Below, in pieces: positions 9,028 through 17,327 of a stretch of DNA of 64,000 bases; the first letter of the stretch is position 1, and each line of letters starts with the position of its first letter. The stretch is from an uncultured Alistipes sp. (lineage in GTDB: Bacteria; Bacteroidota; Bacteroidia; Bacteroidales; Rikenellaceae): assembly GCA_944320985.1 (NCBI GenBank), contig CALUJN010000048.1, forward strand, positions 35,293 to 99,292, read 5' to 3'. The translations under genes were made by a program, and so were the position numbers. The notes beneath the pieces were generated by a model. The model was not told where the DNA came from. It was given only the letters and a program-made list of their open reading frames with translations, and searched no databases.

Positions 9028-10476
9028 ATGAAACGATTGTTAAGATACCTGTTTATTCTCTTCCCGGCACTGAGCCTGTCGGGAGCTCTTCTGGCCAAAA
9101 CCCCTGAATACCGGCAGGTTCTGAGCCGGGAGAATGCCCAGAAGAAGGAGTGGAAGAGTTATGAAACGAAGACGGTCGATCGCCTTGCGGGTTTCAATCC
9201 CCGCAAGAGCGATCCCCGGCAGGATGAGTTCGGGGGCTGGATGGTCGACCGGCAGGAGGCGACGGGCTTCTTCCGTACGGAGAAGATCGGTGATCGCTGG
9301 TGGTTGATTGATCCCGAGGGCTATCCCTACCTGGCAAAGGGCATAGCGGTCTTCTCGATGGGCGGTTCGGACCGCCAGCGCAAGGCGCTGGAGGAGAAAT
9401 TCTCGACGCCGGAGGCCTGGGCCACTTCGCAACAGGAGATGTTGCGCTCCTATGGCTTCAATTCGTTGGGAGCCTGGTCGGCCGTGGATGTGGTGCGCAA
9501 GACGGAGCATCCGATGCCCTATACGGTGATCGTCAATCCGATGGGCACCTATCGCAGCCAGCACCTTAAGCATTTCGGCGGCAAATACAAACAGGCCGGC
9601 TGGCAGGGATACCGGTTCGATCTGGCCATGGTTTTCGATCCGGGTTTCGATGCGTTGATCGACCGGGTTGTAAGTCAGGTTGCCCGGTATCGTGACGACA
9701 AGTATTTGGTGGGCTACTTTACGGATAACGAGCTTCCGTGGGTCAACGACGCGCTGGACCGCCATCTGACGCTGCTGGCGCACGACGAGGAGGCCTATCT
9801 GACGGTCCGCCGGTGGTTCGAGGAGCGCAAGGGCAAGGATGCGAAGGTGGAGGATATTACCGATGCGGATCGTCGGGCCTTCATGGCCTTCTATTTCGAC
9901 ACCTACATGCGGAAGGTGACGTCGGCGTTGCGCAAGTACGATTCCAACCATCTCTACCTGGGTTGCCGCTTCAACCAGCACCGTGAAGAGATGGCCAGTG
10001 AGGAGATCTTCGCCGTGGCGGGGAAATACATGGATGTGATCTCGATCAACCATTACCGGCTGTGGCAGCCCAACGCCGAATGGATGGCCAACTGGGAGAA
10101 GTGGTCCGGAAAACCCTTCATCATCACGGAGTTCTACACCAAGGGTGAGGATTCGGGACTCCCGAACAATACCGGTGCGGGATGGAATGTCCAGACACAG
10201 GCCGATCGCGGTTGGTTCTATCAGAATTTTGTCCTGGAGCTGCTGTGCAGCGGCAACTGTGTGGGGTGGCACTGGTTCACCTACATGGACAACGATCCGC
10301 AGAATCTGAAGACCGACCCTTCGAACCGCGATTCGAACAAGGGGGTCGTGGCGTGGGACTTTACGCCCTACGGCGTGCTGCTGGACGAGATGAAGCAGTT
10401 GAATGACTGTACGTACCGTCTGACGCAGTATTTCGATGCCCAGAAAGCCAAAGCAAAACGTGAAATGAACCAATAA
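9028..10476 (+). CDS. Clan GH-A glycoside hydrolase, agarase (GH50)-like, secreted/periplasmic
   Basis: This is a 482-residue protein with a type I signal peptide (ending ALLAK) and no lipobox, so it is probably periplasmic. A single TIM-barrel domain is suggested by WWLIDPEGYPY near residue 91, GYFTDNELPW with candidate acid/base Glu235, and ITEFYTKGEDSG with candidate nucleophile Glu368. WHWFTYMDND lies toward the end. These resemble GH50 beta-agarase-type and related clan GH-A enzymes, in which both catalytic residues are glutamates. The exact CAZy family is my inference, and the real substrate may be another beta-glycan. The next gene is a close paralogue carrying a lipid anchor, suggesting a surface/periplasm division of labour. 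Confidence 0.72.
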   Translation: MKRLLRYLFILFPALSLSGALLAKTPEYRQVLSRENAQKKEWKSYETKTVDRLAGFNPRKSDPRQDEFGGWMVDRQEATGFFRTEKIGDRWWLIDPEGYPYLAKGIAVFSMGGSDRQRKALEEKFSTPEAWATSQQEMLRSYGFNSLGAWSAVDVVRKTEHPMPYTVIVNPMGTYRSQHLKHFGGKYKQAGWQGYRFDLAMVFDPGFDALIDRVVSQVARYRDDKYLVGYFTDNELPWVNDALDRHLTLLAHDEEAYLTVRRWFEERKGKDAKVEDITDADRRAFMAFYFDTYMRKVTSALRKYDSNHLYLGCRFNQHREEMASEEIFAVAGKYMDVISINHYRLWQPNAEWMANWEKWSGKPFIITEFYTKGEDSGLPNNTGAGWNVQTQADRGWFYQNFVLELLCSGNCVGWHWFTYMDNDPQNLKTDPSNRDSNKGVVAWDFTPYGVLLDEMKQLNDCTYRLTQYFDAQKAKAKREMNQ

Positions 10477-10487
10477 ACGACAACTCC

Positions 10488-11963
10488 ATGATCAAGACAT
10501 TGAAATATTCGTTGTTTGTATTCGGGGCGGCGCTTCTGGTGGCCGGTTGTACGGAGGACAAGACCTCGACACTTCCCGAAGTCTATCCCGAGGAGCCGGA
10601 GCTTCCCGGGGATGTCGAGCCGCCGCACGATGTGCGGGCCCGCAAGAATGCGACCACCACGGAGTGGACCGATTACAAGGCCTATACGGTGGATCGGATT
10701 CCGGGATTTGTGCCGGGCCAGGATCCCGAGACGGACAAATACGGCGGTTGGAAGGTGACGCAGCTTGAAGCGACGGGCTTCTTCCGCGTACAGCAGTTTG
10801 CCGGTCGGTGGTGGCTGGTGACACCCGAAGGGAATCTCTATCTTTCGAAGGGTGTGGCGGTCTTCTCGGCGGGCGGTTCGGACCGTCAGGCCGTGGCGCT
10901 GCAGGAGAAGTTCGGCTCGGTAAGCAACTGGGCCAAGCAGGAGACCTCGAAACTCAAGTCGCTGGGCTTCAATTCGCTAGGCGCGTGGTCGAATGTGGGA
11001 ACCGTGCGCAAGCTCACCGAGCCGACGCCCTATACGGTGATTGTCAGCCCGATGGGAAGTCTCAACGGCTATATCAAATCGTCGGGCGAGGAGGCCGATG
11101 CCTCGTGGTCGGGTTGGGAGGGTTATCCCAACGACTTTGCCTGTGTTTTCCATCCGAAGTTCGACGAGTTCATCAAACAGGAGATTTCGGAGATCGCCAC
11201 CTACAAGGATGATCCCTACTGCATCGGTTACTTTACGGACAACGAGATTCCGTGGAAGGATTATGCGCTGGACCGCTGCCTGGAGGCGTGGCCCGAAACG
11301 CACGTCAACCACCAGAAGGCGCAGGAGTGGCTCGATGCCCGCAAGGGCAAGACCGGAGCGAAGCTCTCGGAGGCGACGGATGCGGATCGCCGGGCCTTCA
11401 TCGCCTACTGCCTGGATATCTATCTGCAGAAGGTGACGGAGGCCATCAAGAAGTACGACCCGAACCACCTCTACCTGGGCTGCCGTTTCAACCAGTGGAA
11501 CTACGAACTGGTCAACGACGAGATCTTCAGGACGGCCGGGAAGTACATGGATGTGATCTCGATCAACCACTACCAGAAGTGGGAGCCGGATGCCACGGCC
11601 ATGCAGAACTGGGCCACGTGGTCCGGAAAACCCTTCATGGTGACGGAGTTCTATGTCAAGGGTGAGGATTCGGGGCTTCCGAACAACACCGGTGCGGGAT
11701 GGAACGTGCGTACGCAGGCCGAGCGGGGTTATTTCTACCAGAATTTTGTGCTGGGTCTGCTTCGCAGCAAGGTCTGTGTGGGATGGCACTGGTTCACCTA
11801 CATGGACAACGACCCGGAGAACGAGAACACCGACCCGTCGAACCGCGACTCGAACAAGGGCATGGTGATGTGGAATTTCGAGGATTATGTACCCTTGCAG
11901 GAGAACATGCAGGCGATCAACGACAATGTGTACCTGTTGACACGTTTTTACGATCAGCAATAA
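10488..11963 (+). CDS. Clan GH-A glycoside hydrolase, agarase (GH50)-like, lipoprotein paralogue
   Basis: This is a 491-residue paralogue of the preceding hydrolase, sharing WWLVTPEGNLYLSKG, GYFTDNEIPW (candidate acid/base Glu253), a VTEFYVKGEDSG nucleophile motif (candidate Glu387) and WHWFTYMDND. It differs at the N-terminus. A lipobox VAGC (Cys21) is followed by TEDK, a good surface-export signal, and by a ~25-residue Pro/Glu-rich linker. It probably cuts the polymer on the cell surface while its twin works inside. The two genes lie 11 bases apart and look like a tandem duplication. Family assignment beyond clan GH-A is tentative. Confidence 0.72.
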   Translation: MIKTLKYSLFVFGAALLVAGCTEDKTSTLPEVYPEEPELPGDVEPPHDVRARKNATTTEWTDYKAYTVDRIPGFVPGQDPETDKYGGWKVTQLEATGFFRVQQFAGRWWLVTPEGNLYLSKGVAVFSAGGSDRQAVALQEKFGSVSNWAKQETSKLKSLGFNSLGAWSNVGTVRKLTEPTPYTVIVSPMGSLNGYIKSSGEEADASWSGWEGYPNDFACVFHPKFDEFIKQEISEIATYKDDPYCIGYFTDNEIPWKDYALDRCLEAWPETHVNHQKAQEWLDARKGKTGAKLSEATDADRRAFIAYCLDIYLQKVTEAIKKYDPNHLYLGCRFNQWNYELVNDEIFRTAGKYMDVISINHYQKWEPDATAMQNWATWSGKPFMVTEFYVKGEDSGLPNNTGAGWNVRTQAERGYFYQNFVLGLLRSKVCVGWHWFTYMDNDPENENTDPSNRDSNKGMVMWNFEDYVPLQENMQAINDNVYLLTRFYDQQ

Positions 11964-11975
11964 AACGACCCGATT

Positions 11976-13328
11976 ATGAAAACGATATTCAAATTTCAGA
12001 CCATTCTGATGTGGGGGCTTGTCCTCCTGTGGGGTTGCGAGGAGACCGTGGAACCGCTGCATCATACGGCCCCGCAAGTGACTTTCCCGGTCGGGGAGAG
12101 TTCGATGACGGCCACCGTCGGGGAAGAGGTGGAGTTCCGGGCCAACGTCGAAGAGGGGGACCGTCTTACGTGCAGCTGGTATGTCGGCGAGACGCTCGAG
12201 GCTTCGACCCCGTCGTTCACCTATGTTTTCCGCACGCCGGGAACGTTCGACGTGCGTTTCGAGGCCCGCAACGGCGCCGGATCGGTCTCCAAGACCTATG
12301 AGGTGACGGTCTCCGACGTGCTGGAGATGTACCTGTCGGTGGGTGATTCGACGCGCATCAAACGCCTGCAATTGGACAATCTGAAGGTGATGGCCATCGT
12401 GACGGCGGGCTCGAATGTGCAGCACGAGTGGACGGTCGACGGCCAAAAGGCCTCCACCGAAGCCTATTTCGATACGTTCGTGCTCGCGGACGCCAAGGTC
12501 TATACGGTAGCCTATCGTGGAACGAATGCCGCCGGAGAGTTCACGAAGAGCTTCGAGGTTGAGGTGCTGGAGCGGCCGCTGGAGGTCGAGTTCTCGAATA
12601 CCGATGCGGTGATCTCCTGCAAGTCGGGTGAGACCGTGACGATCGACGCGACGGTTACGTTCGGCGGTACGGGTGTGCAGCACGAATGGAAGGTCGACGG
12701 AGCGCCGGTTTCGACCGAATCCCACTTCAGCTATACCTTCACGGGAGAGGGCCCCTATACGATCGATTATCGGGCCGAGAATGCCAAGGGCGAGACCGTA
12801 ACGCGCCAGTGGACGGTCAACATCCAGGCTTCGGGTCTGCTGCTCGACGACTTCGAGTCGGGTTCGCTGACACCGTGGTGGCGTACCAAAGAGAACGATC
12901 CGGGCATTACGGTCGAGGACAATCCCAAGCCGGATGCAGTCAACTCCAGTGCGAAGGTGATGCGCGACAAGGTCAACGGTACGGGCAGTACGTCCGGATA
13001 CTTTACGCTGGAGACCTCGAAGATTCTCGAAGGCAAGGGTATCGACGTTACGAAGTGCACGGGTATCCGTTTCAAGGTTTACCTGGGCAAGAACAAGTAC
13101 TATCCGCGTGTGGATATCGGCGGTACGAAGTACGCACCGGTGACGGAACCGCAGTTCAAGGATGAGTGGGAGGTGCTCGAATACCGCTTCCCGTTCAATC
13201 TGGACCCGACAAAGATCATCCAGATCCGTCCGTTGCTGCAGCAGAACGGCAGCAATATCGCCTCTGGCGCTGTATCCGACACCAATACGCGCGAGGTTTA
13301 TATCGACGATATCGAATTCCTGGAGTAA
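11976..13328 (+). CDS. Surface lipoprotein with three PKD-like domains and a C-terminal lectin-like domain
   Basis: This is a 450-residue lipoprotein with lipobox LWGC (Cys21) followed by EET, an acidic surface-sorting signal. Three immunoglobulin/PKD-like repeats span about residues 35-285. Each carries a W-Y/W-V-G/D-strand and an FTYVFRTPGTF or FSYTFTGEGPY type strand. The C-terminal ~160 residues begin LLLDDFESG and end YIDDIEFLE, a jelly-roll-like carbohydrate-binding arrangement. Multi-PKD lipoproteins with a terminal binding domain act as extended surface glycan-binding proteins in other Bacteroidetes loci. The next gene is a longer version with the same plan. Confidence 0.8.
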   Translation: MKTIFKFQTILMWGLVLLWGCEETVEPLHHTAPQVTFPVGESSMTATVGEEVEFRANVEEGDRLTCSWYVGETLEASTPSFTYVFRTPGTFDVRFEARNGAGSVSKTYEVTVSDVLEMYLSVGDSTRIKRLQLDNLKVMAIVTAGSNVQHEWTVDGQKASTEAYFDTFVLADAKVYTVAYRGTNAAGEFTKSFEVEVLERPLEVEFSNTDAVISCKSGETVTIDATVTFGGTGVQHEWKVDGAPVSTESHFSYTFTGEGPYTIDYRAENAKGETVTRQWTVNIQASGLLLDDFESGSLTPWWRTKENDPGITVEDNPKPDAVNSSAKVMRDKVNGTGSTSGYFTLETSKILEGKGIDVTKCTGIRFKVYLGKNKYYPRVDIGGTKYAPVTEPQFKDEWEVLEYRFPFNLDPTKIIQIRPLLQQNGSNIASGAVSDTNTREVYIDDIEFLE

Positions 13329-13347
13329 ACACGAAAAAGACAGAACC

Positions 13348-15042
13348 ATGAAACATTTCATAAAAGGAACGCTGCTCCTGCTGGCACTCGGTGCGGGATG
13401 GGGCTGCAGCGACGATCAGACCGAGACGACGGATGTGGCCGTTATGCCGCAGGTCACATTCGCCGTGACGGAAGAAACGATTGGGGTTGTTGTGGACGAT
13501 GCCGTGCGTTTCGAGGCCAAGGTGGAGACTCCGGGGCCGGTGAACTGCAGCTGGTATGTCGACGACGAGCTGAAGGCGACGACGCAGACGATGACCTATG
13601 TCTTCGACCATGTCGGTACCTATATCGTTCGCTTCGAGGCCTATAACGAGGCGGGTCGTGTCGAGAAGAGCTATACGGTGACGGCGGCCGGAGTGCCTCT
13701 GGTCGTCGAGTTCTCGAACGACGAGGAGACGATCTCCTGCATGCCGGGCGATGAGGTCGAACTGACGGCTACGGTGGTCAGCGGCGACAAACAGGTGCAG
13801 CACAAGTGGATGCTCGACGACGAGACGGTCAGCGAGACGGCGGAGTTCTCGTACCTTTTCGAGGAGATGGGTGAATTCGTGATCACCTATGAGGGAGTCA
13901 ACAGCGACGAAATGCGTGTCGAGCGCAGCTGGACGGTCGTTGTCGATGAACTGCCGCTGGAGATCACCTTCTCGAAGGAGCCGGGAGTCCTCACCTGCGA
14001 ACAGGGCGGCGAAGTGTCGATCACCGCGACGCTGGTGAACGGCGGCACGGGCCTCGTTCAGACCTGGAAGGTCGGAGACGAGACGGTCAGCGAGACGGGC
14101 GAATTCACCTACACGTTCGAGGAGTCCGGAACCTTTACCATCACCTATACGGGACGCAACGCCAAAGAGGAGGTTGTCGAGAAAACCTGGACGGTCGAGG
14201 TGACGGAACTGCCGCTGGCGATCGAATTCTCGGAGGAGGAGACGGCCCTCTCCTGCAAACCGGGCGACGAGCTGGTGATCACCGCGACGGTGACGGCCGG
14301 CGGATCCTCGGGTGTCACCCACGAATGGAAACTTGACGACCAGAGCGTCTCCACGACGGAAGAGTTCCGCCACACCTTTGACCAGGCCGGTTCTCATGTG
14401 GTGGACTATACGGGTAAGAATGCCAAGGGTGAGACCGTGACGCACAGCTGGACGGTTACGGTGAGCGACGCAAGTGCGGGCTATATGTTCGAGGACTTCG
14501 AGAACCGGGATGCCCTGCCGGGACACTTCATTAATGGAAATGCACCCATCGAGGGGGCTACGGTCAAGGACAACCCCTACAAGACGGCCCTCAATCCGAG
14601 CAACCGCGTGCTGAGTGATCACCTGCTCAAGGAGACAAGTACTTCGGGTTACTTCGATATGGGCTTCTCGCATCTCGAAAATCGGGCCAAGTATCGGGCC
14701 ATCCGCGTGAAGGTCTATCTCGGATCCAACCTCTATTATCCGCGATTGAAGATCGCCTCGCTGTCCGGAGGACCCAACAAACTGCCCAGTTCGATCAACG
14801 GACAACCTTTCGACTGCAACCACGCTTCGGCGTCGGAGTGGGCGAAGCTGATCAAGACCGACGACTGGAATGTCTTCGTCTACGATCTGATCGACTGCGG
14901 ATATGGGGCTGACAATTTCGAAAATATCACTTCGGTGCAGTTCCGTCCGCTGGTGAAGATCGACGGCTCGAACTCTGAAGGATTCGACGAGACGACCAAC
15001 AACCGGACGGTCTATTACGACGATATTGAGTTTGTCGAGTAA
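13348..15042 (+). CDS. Surface lipoprotein with four PKD-like domains and a C-terminal lectin-like domain
   Basis: This is a 564-residue lipoprotein from the ATG at 13348, chosen because it starts a clean signal peptide with lipobox GWGC (Cys20) followed by SDD. The open frame runs further upstream, but only over the previous gene. Four PKD-like repeats cover about residues 32-370. Their repeating elements are SWYVDDE, HKWMLDDETVSE, QTWKVGDETVSE and HEWKLDDQSVS, each followed by an F-x-Y/H-x-F-strand. The C-terminal domain starts YMFEDFEN and ends VYYDDIEFVE like its shorter neighbour. It is probably a surface glycan-binding protein. It is the last gene before the strong terminator at 15066. 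Confidence 0.8.
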   Translation: MKHFIKGTLLLLALGAGWGCSDDQTETTDVAVMPQVTFAVTEETIGVVVDDAVRFEAKVETPGPVNCSWYVDDELKATTQTMTYVFDHVGTYIVRFEAYNEAGRVEKSYTVTAAGVPLVVEFSNDEETISCMPGDEVELTATVVSGDKQVQHKWMLDDETVSETAEFSYLFEEMGEFVITYEGVNSDEMRVERSWTVVVDELPLEITFSKEPGVLTCEQGGEVSITATLVNGGTGLVQTWKVGDETVSETGEFTYTFEESGTFTITYTGRNAKEEVVEKTWTVEVTELPLAIEFSEEETALSCKPGDELVITATVTAGGSSGVTHEWKLDDQSVSTTEEFRHTFDQAGSHVVDYTGKNAKGETVTHSWTVTVSDASAGYMFEDFENRDALPGHFINGNAPIEGATVKDNPYKTALNPSNRVLSDHLLKETSTSGYFDMGFSHLENRAKYRAIRVKVYLGSNLYYPRLKIASLSGGPNKLPSSINGQPFDCNHASASEWAKLIKTDDWNVFVYDLIDCGYGADNFENITSVQFRPLVKIDGSNSEGFDETTNNRTVYYDDIEFVE

Positions 15043-15065
15043 CCGGCTGCCGGGAAAAATGCTCA

Positions 15066-15099
15066 GGCCTCCGTCGCAGGACGGACGGAGGCCTTTTTT
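15066..15099 (+). terminator. Intrinsic terminator closing the SusCD-PKD operon
   Basis: A perfect 10-bp stem (ggcctccgtc / gacggaggcc) with an 8-base loop is followed by six T residues. It lies 24 bases after the PKD lipoprotein stop. Confidence 0.93.
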
Positions 15100-15102
15100 G
15101 AT

Positions 15103-15110
15103 TAATTTTG
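15103..15110 (+). promoter_or_regulatory. Possible -7 element for the GH3 gene
   Basis: TAATTTTG matches the Bacteroidetes -7 consensus TAnnTTTG. It lies only 12 bases ahead of the ATG, and no good -33 TTG is seen because that position falls in the terminator. The call is therefore weak. Confidence 0.3.
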
Positions 15111-15122
15111 TAGAATTGAAAC

Positions 15123-17318
15123 ATGATGAAGCAAGCGATTGTCATCGGGTTGTTGGCGTGCGGCATGGGGCTGTGCGCCTGTACGGACCGGGTCGTGTAC
15201 AAGGACCCTTCGGCTCCTGTGGAGCAACGTGTCGAGGATCTGCTGCGACGAATGACCCTCGAGGAGAAGGTGATGCAGGTGACACAGTGGACCTATGGCA
15301 AGAACATGAATGTCAACAATGTGGAGCAGGAGATGAAGGCCGTCAGCCCGATGATCGGATCGTTGCTCTACCGTAGTACCAGCGCTGTTTTCTACAATCA
15401 GATCCAGCGCAAGGCCATGGAGGAGTCGCGGTTGGGGATTCCGATTCTGTGCGGATTCGACGTGATCCACGGATACCGGACGATCTTCCCGATTCCGCTG
15501 GGTCAGGCGTGTGCCTGGAACGTCGACAAGGTCGGAGAGTCGTGTCGGATTGCGGCCCGGGAGTCGCGATTGTCGGGTGTTCACTGGACCTTTTCGCCGA
15601 TGGTGGATGTGGCTCGCGATGCCCGTTGGGGGCGTGTCAGCGAGGGGTACGGCGAGGATCCCTATCTGAACGGAGTGATGGGTGCCGCTGCCGTACGGGG
15701 CTACCAGGGCGACGACCTATCGAAGAGCGATGCAATGGCCGCCTGTCTGAAACACTTCGTGGGGTATGCCTATTCGGAGGGCGGACGTGATTACCACTAT
15801 ACGGATATCTCGTCTCAGGCCCTTTGGGAGACGGCTCTGCCTCCGTTCGAAATGGGTGTGAAGGCTGGCGCCGCGACGGTGATGAGCGCCTTCAACGATA
15901 TCAGCGGTATTCCGGCTTCGGCCAACCGCTACACGATGACCGATATTCTGCGCGGGAAGTGGGGATTCGACGGTTTTGTCGTCTCGGACTGGGGCGCTGT
16001 CGAACAGCTCAAGACGCAGGGTGTGGCTGCGGACGATGCCGAAGCCTGTCGGAAGGCCCTGACGGCCGGTTTGGACATGGACATGGTGGACGATGTCTAC
16101 CGGCGGTCGTTGCCCGAACTCATCGCCGAGGGCGCGATTGCGGAGGAGGTGCTCGACGAAGCCGTACGTCGGATTTTGCGGGTGAAGTTCCGGATGGGAC
16201 TGTTTGAGAAACCCTACGTCGAGGAGCTTCCCGACACGACGCGTTATCTCCGTCCCGAGGCACGTGCCGTGGCGCGCGAACTGGCTGCCGAGAGCATGGT
16301 GCTGCTTAAGAACGAGTCGGGAGTGCTCCCGGTACGGAGCGAGGTGAAACGCATCGCGCTGATGGGGCCGATGGCCGACAACTGGGTCGATCTGATGGGC
16401 TCGTGGTGGGGTCAGGGTGAGGCCGAAGATGTGGTGACGATCCGCGAGGGGCTGGAAGCTGAGTTTGCCGGAAAGACGCGGATTGACTACTGTGCGGGTT
16501 GCGACTTCGAGGGAGAGGACCGTTCGCAGTTTGCCCGGGCCCGGGCCTTGGCGCGGCAGTCCGATCTGGTGGTGCTCTGCATGGGTGAAAAACGCGGCTG
16601 GAGCGGTGAGAATGCCTCGCGTGCAAGCCTGGCTCTGCCCTCCATCCAGGAGGAGTTCATCCGGGAGATGGCCCGCACGGGGCGTCCGATCGTTGTTTTG
16701 CTCTCTTCGGGACGCCCGGTCGATGTCCGGGGCTTCGAAGGGGATGTTGATGCGCTGATGGCCATCTGGCAGCCCGGAACCGAAGGCGGAAATGCCGCAG
16801 CGCAACTCCTTTCGGGAAAGGTGAACCCCTCGGGGCGTCTGGCCATCACCTTCCCGGTGTGTGCCGAGCAGCAGCCCGTCTATTACAACCGGCGTCAGTC
16901 GGCACGTCCCCGTTTGGGCCGTTATCAGAATCTTGCGGATGAGCCCAAGTATCCCTTCGGATATGGACTGAGCTATACGAACTATGCCTATGGAAAGCTC
17001 CGTGTGGACCGTACGACGCTGCAGCCGGGCGAACGACTCGTCGCCGAGATCGAAGTGACCAACGAGGGCTCGTGCGACGGCAAGGAGACCGTGATGTGGT
17101 TCGTGTCGGATCCCGTGGCCAGTGTGTCGCGTCCGATGCGGGAACTCAAGCATTTCGAGAAGCAGTGCATTCCGGCGGGAGAGAGCCGTCTTTACCGCTT
17201 TGAGATCGATCCTGAACGAGATCTTTCATTCCCGGATGCGACCGGAGAACGGCACCTCGAAAAGGGAACCTTCTTCCTGGAGGTGAATGGCCAGCGTGTA
17301 GAATTCGAACTGATCTGA
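15123..17318 (+). CDS. Glycoside hydrolase family 3 beta-glucosidase-type lipoprotein
   Basis: This is a 731-residue GH3 enzyme. The lipobox LCAC puts the lipid on Cys20, and the residues after it (TDRV) lack the acidic pair of the surface signal, so an inward periplasmic location is likely. The (beta/alpha)8 domain holds the family signature and the VVSDWG nucleophile motif (Asp289). The alpha/beta sandwich has GWSGENASR with candidate acid/base Glu496, and a fibronectin-III-like domain forms the C-terminus after about residue 620. GH3 enzymes remove terminal beta-linked sugars, mostly glucose or xylose. It would trim imported oligosaccharides and is 9 bases from the GH2 gene. Confidence 0.93.
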   Translation: MMKQAIVIGLLACGMGLCACTDRVVYKDPSAPVEQRVEDLLRRMTLEEKVMQVTQWTYGKNMNVNNVEQEMKAVSPMIGSLLYRSTSAVFYNQIQRKAMEESRLGIPILCGFDVIHGYRTIFPIPLGQACAWNVDKVGESCRIAARESRLSGVHWTFSPMVDVARDARWGRVSEGYGEDPYLNGVMGAAAVRGYQGDDLSKSDAMAACLKHFVGYAYSEGGRDYHYTDISSQALWETALPPFEMGVKAGAATVMSAFNDISGIPASANRYTMTDILRGKWGFDGFVVSDWGAVEQLKTQGVAADDAEACRKALTAGLDMDMVDDVYRRSLPELIAEGAIAEEVLDEAVRRILRVKFRMGLFEKPYVEELPDTTRYLRPEARAVARELAAESMVLLKNESGVLPVRSEVKRIALMGPMADNWVDLMGSWWGQGEAEDVVTIREGLEAEFAGKTRIDYCAGCDFEGEDRSQFARARALARQSDLVVLCMGEKRGWSGENASRASLALPSIQEEFIREMARTGRPIVVLLSSGRPVDVRGFEGDVDALMAIWQPGTEGGNAAAQLLSGKVNPSGRLAITFPVCAEQQPVYYNRRQSARPRLGRYQNLADEPKYPFGYGLSYTNYAYGKLRVDRTTLQPGERLVAEIEVTNEGSCDGKETVMWFVSDPVASVSRPMRELKHFEKQCIPAGESRLYRFEIDPERDLSFPDATGERHLEKGTFFLEVNGQRVEFELI

Positions 17319-17327
17319 AAACGATAA

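Noticed and set aside
9028-10476. Firm call of beta-agarase and an agar-degrading locus
   Set aside because: The motifs fit several clan GH-A families, and no GH16/GH86 agarase or GH117 is present to support agar as substrate.
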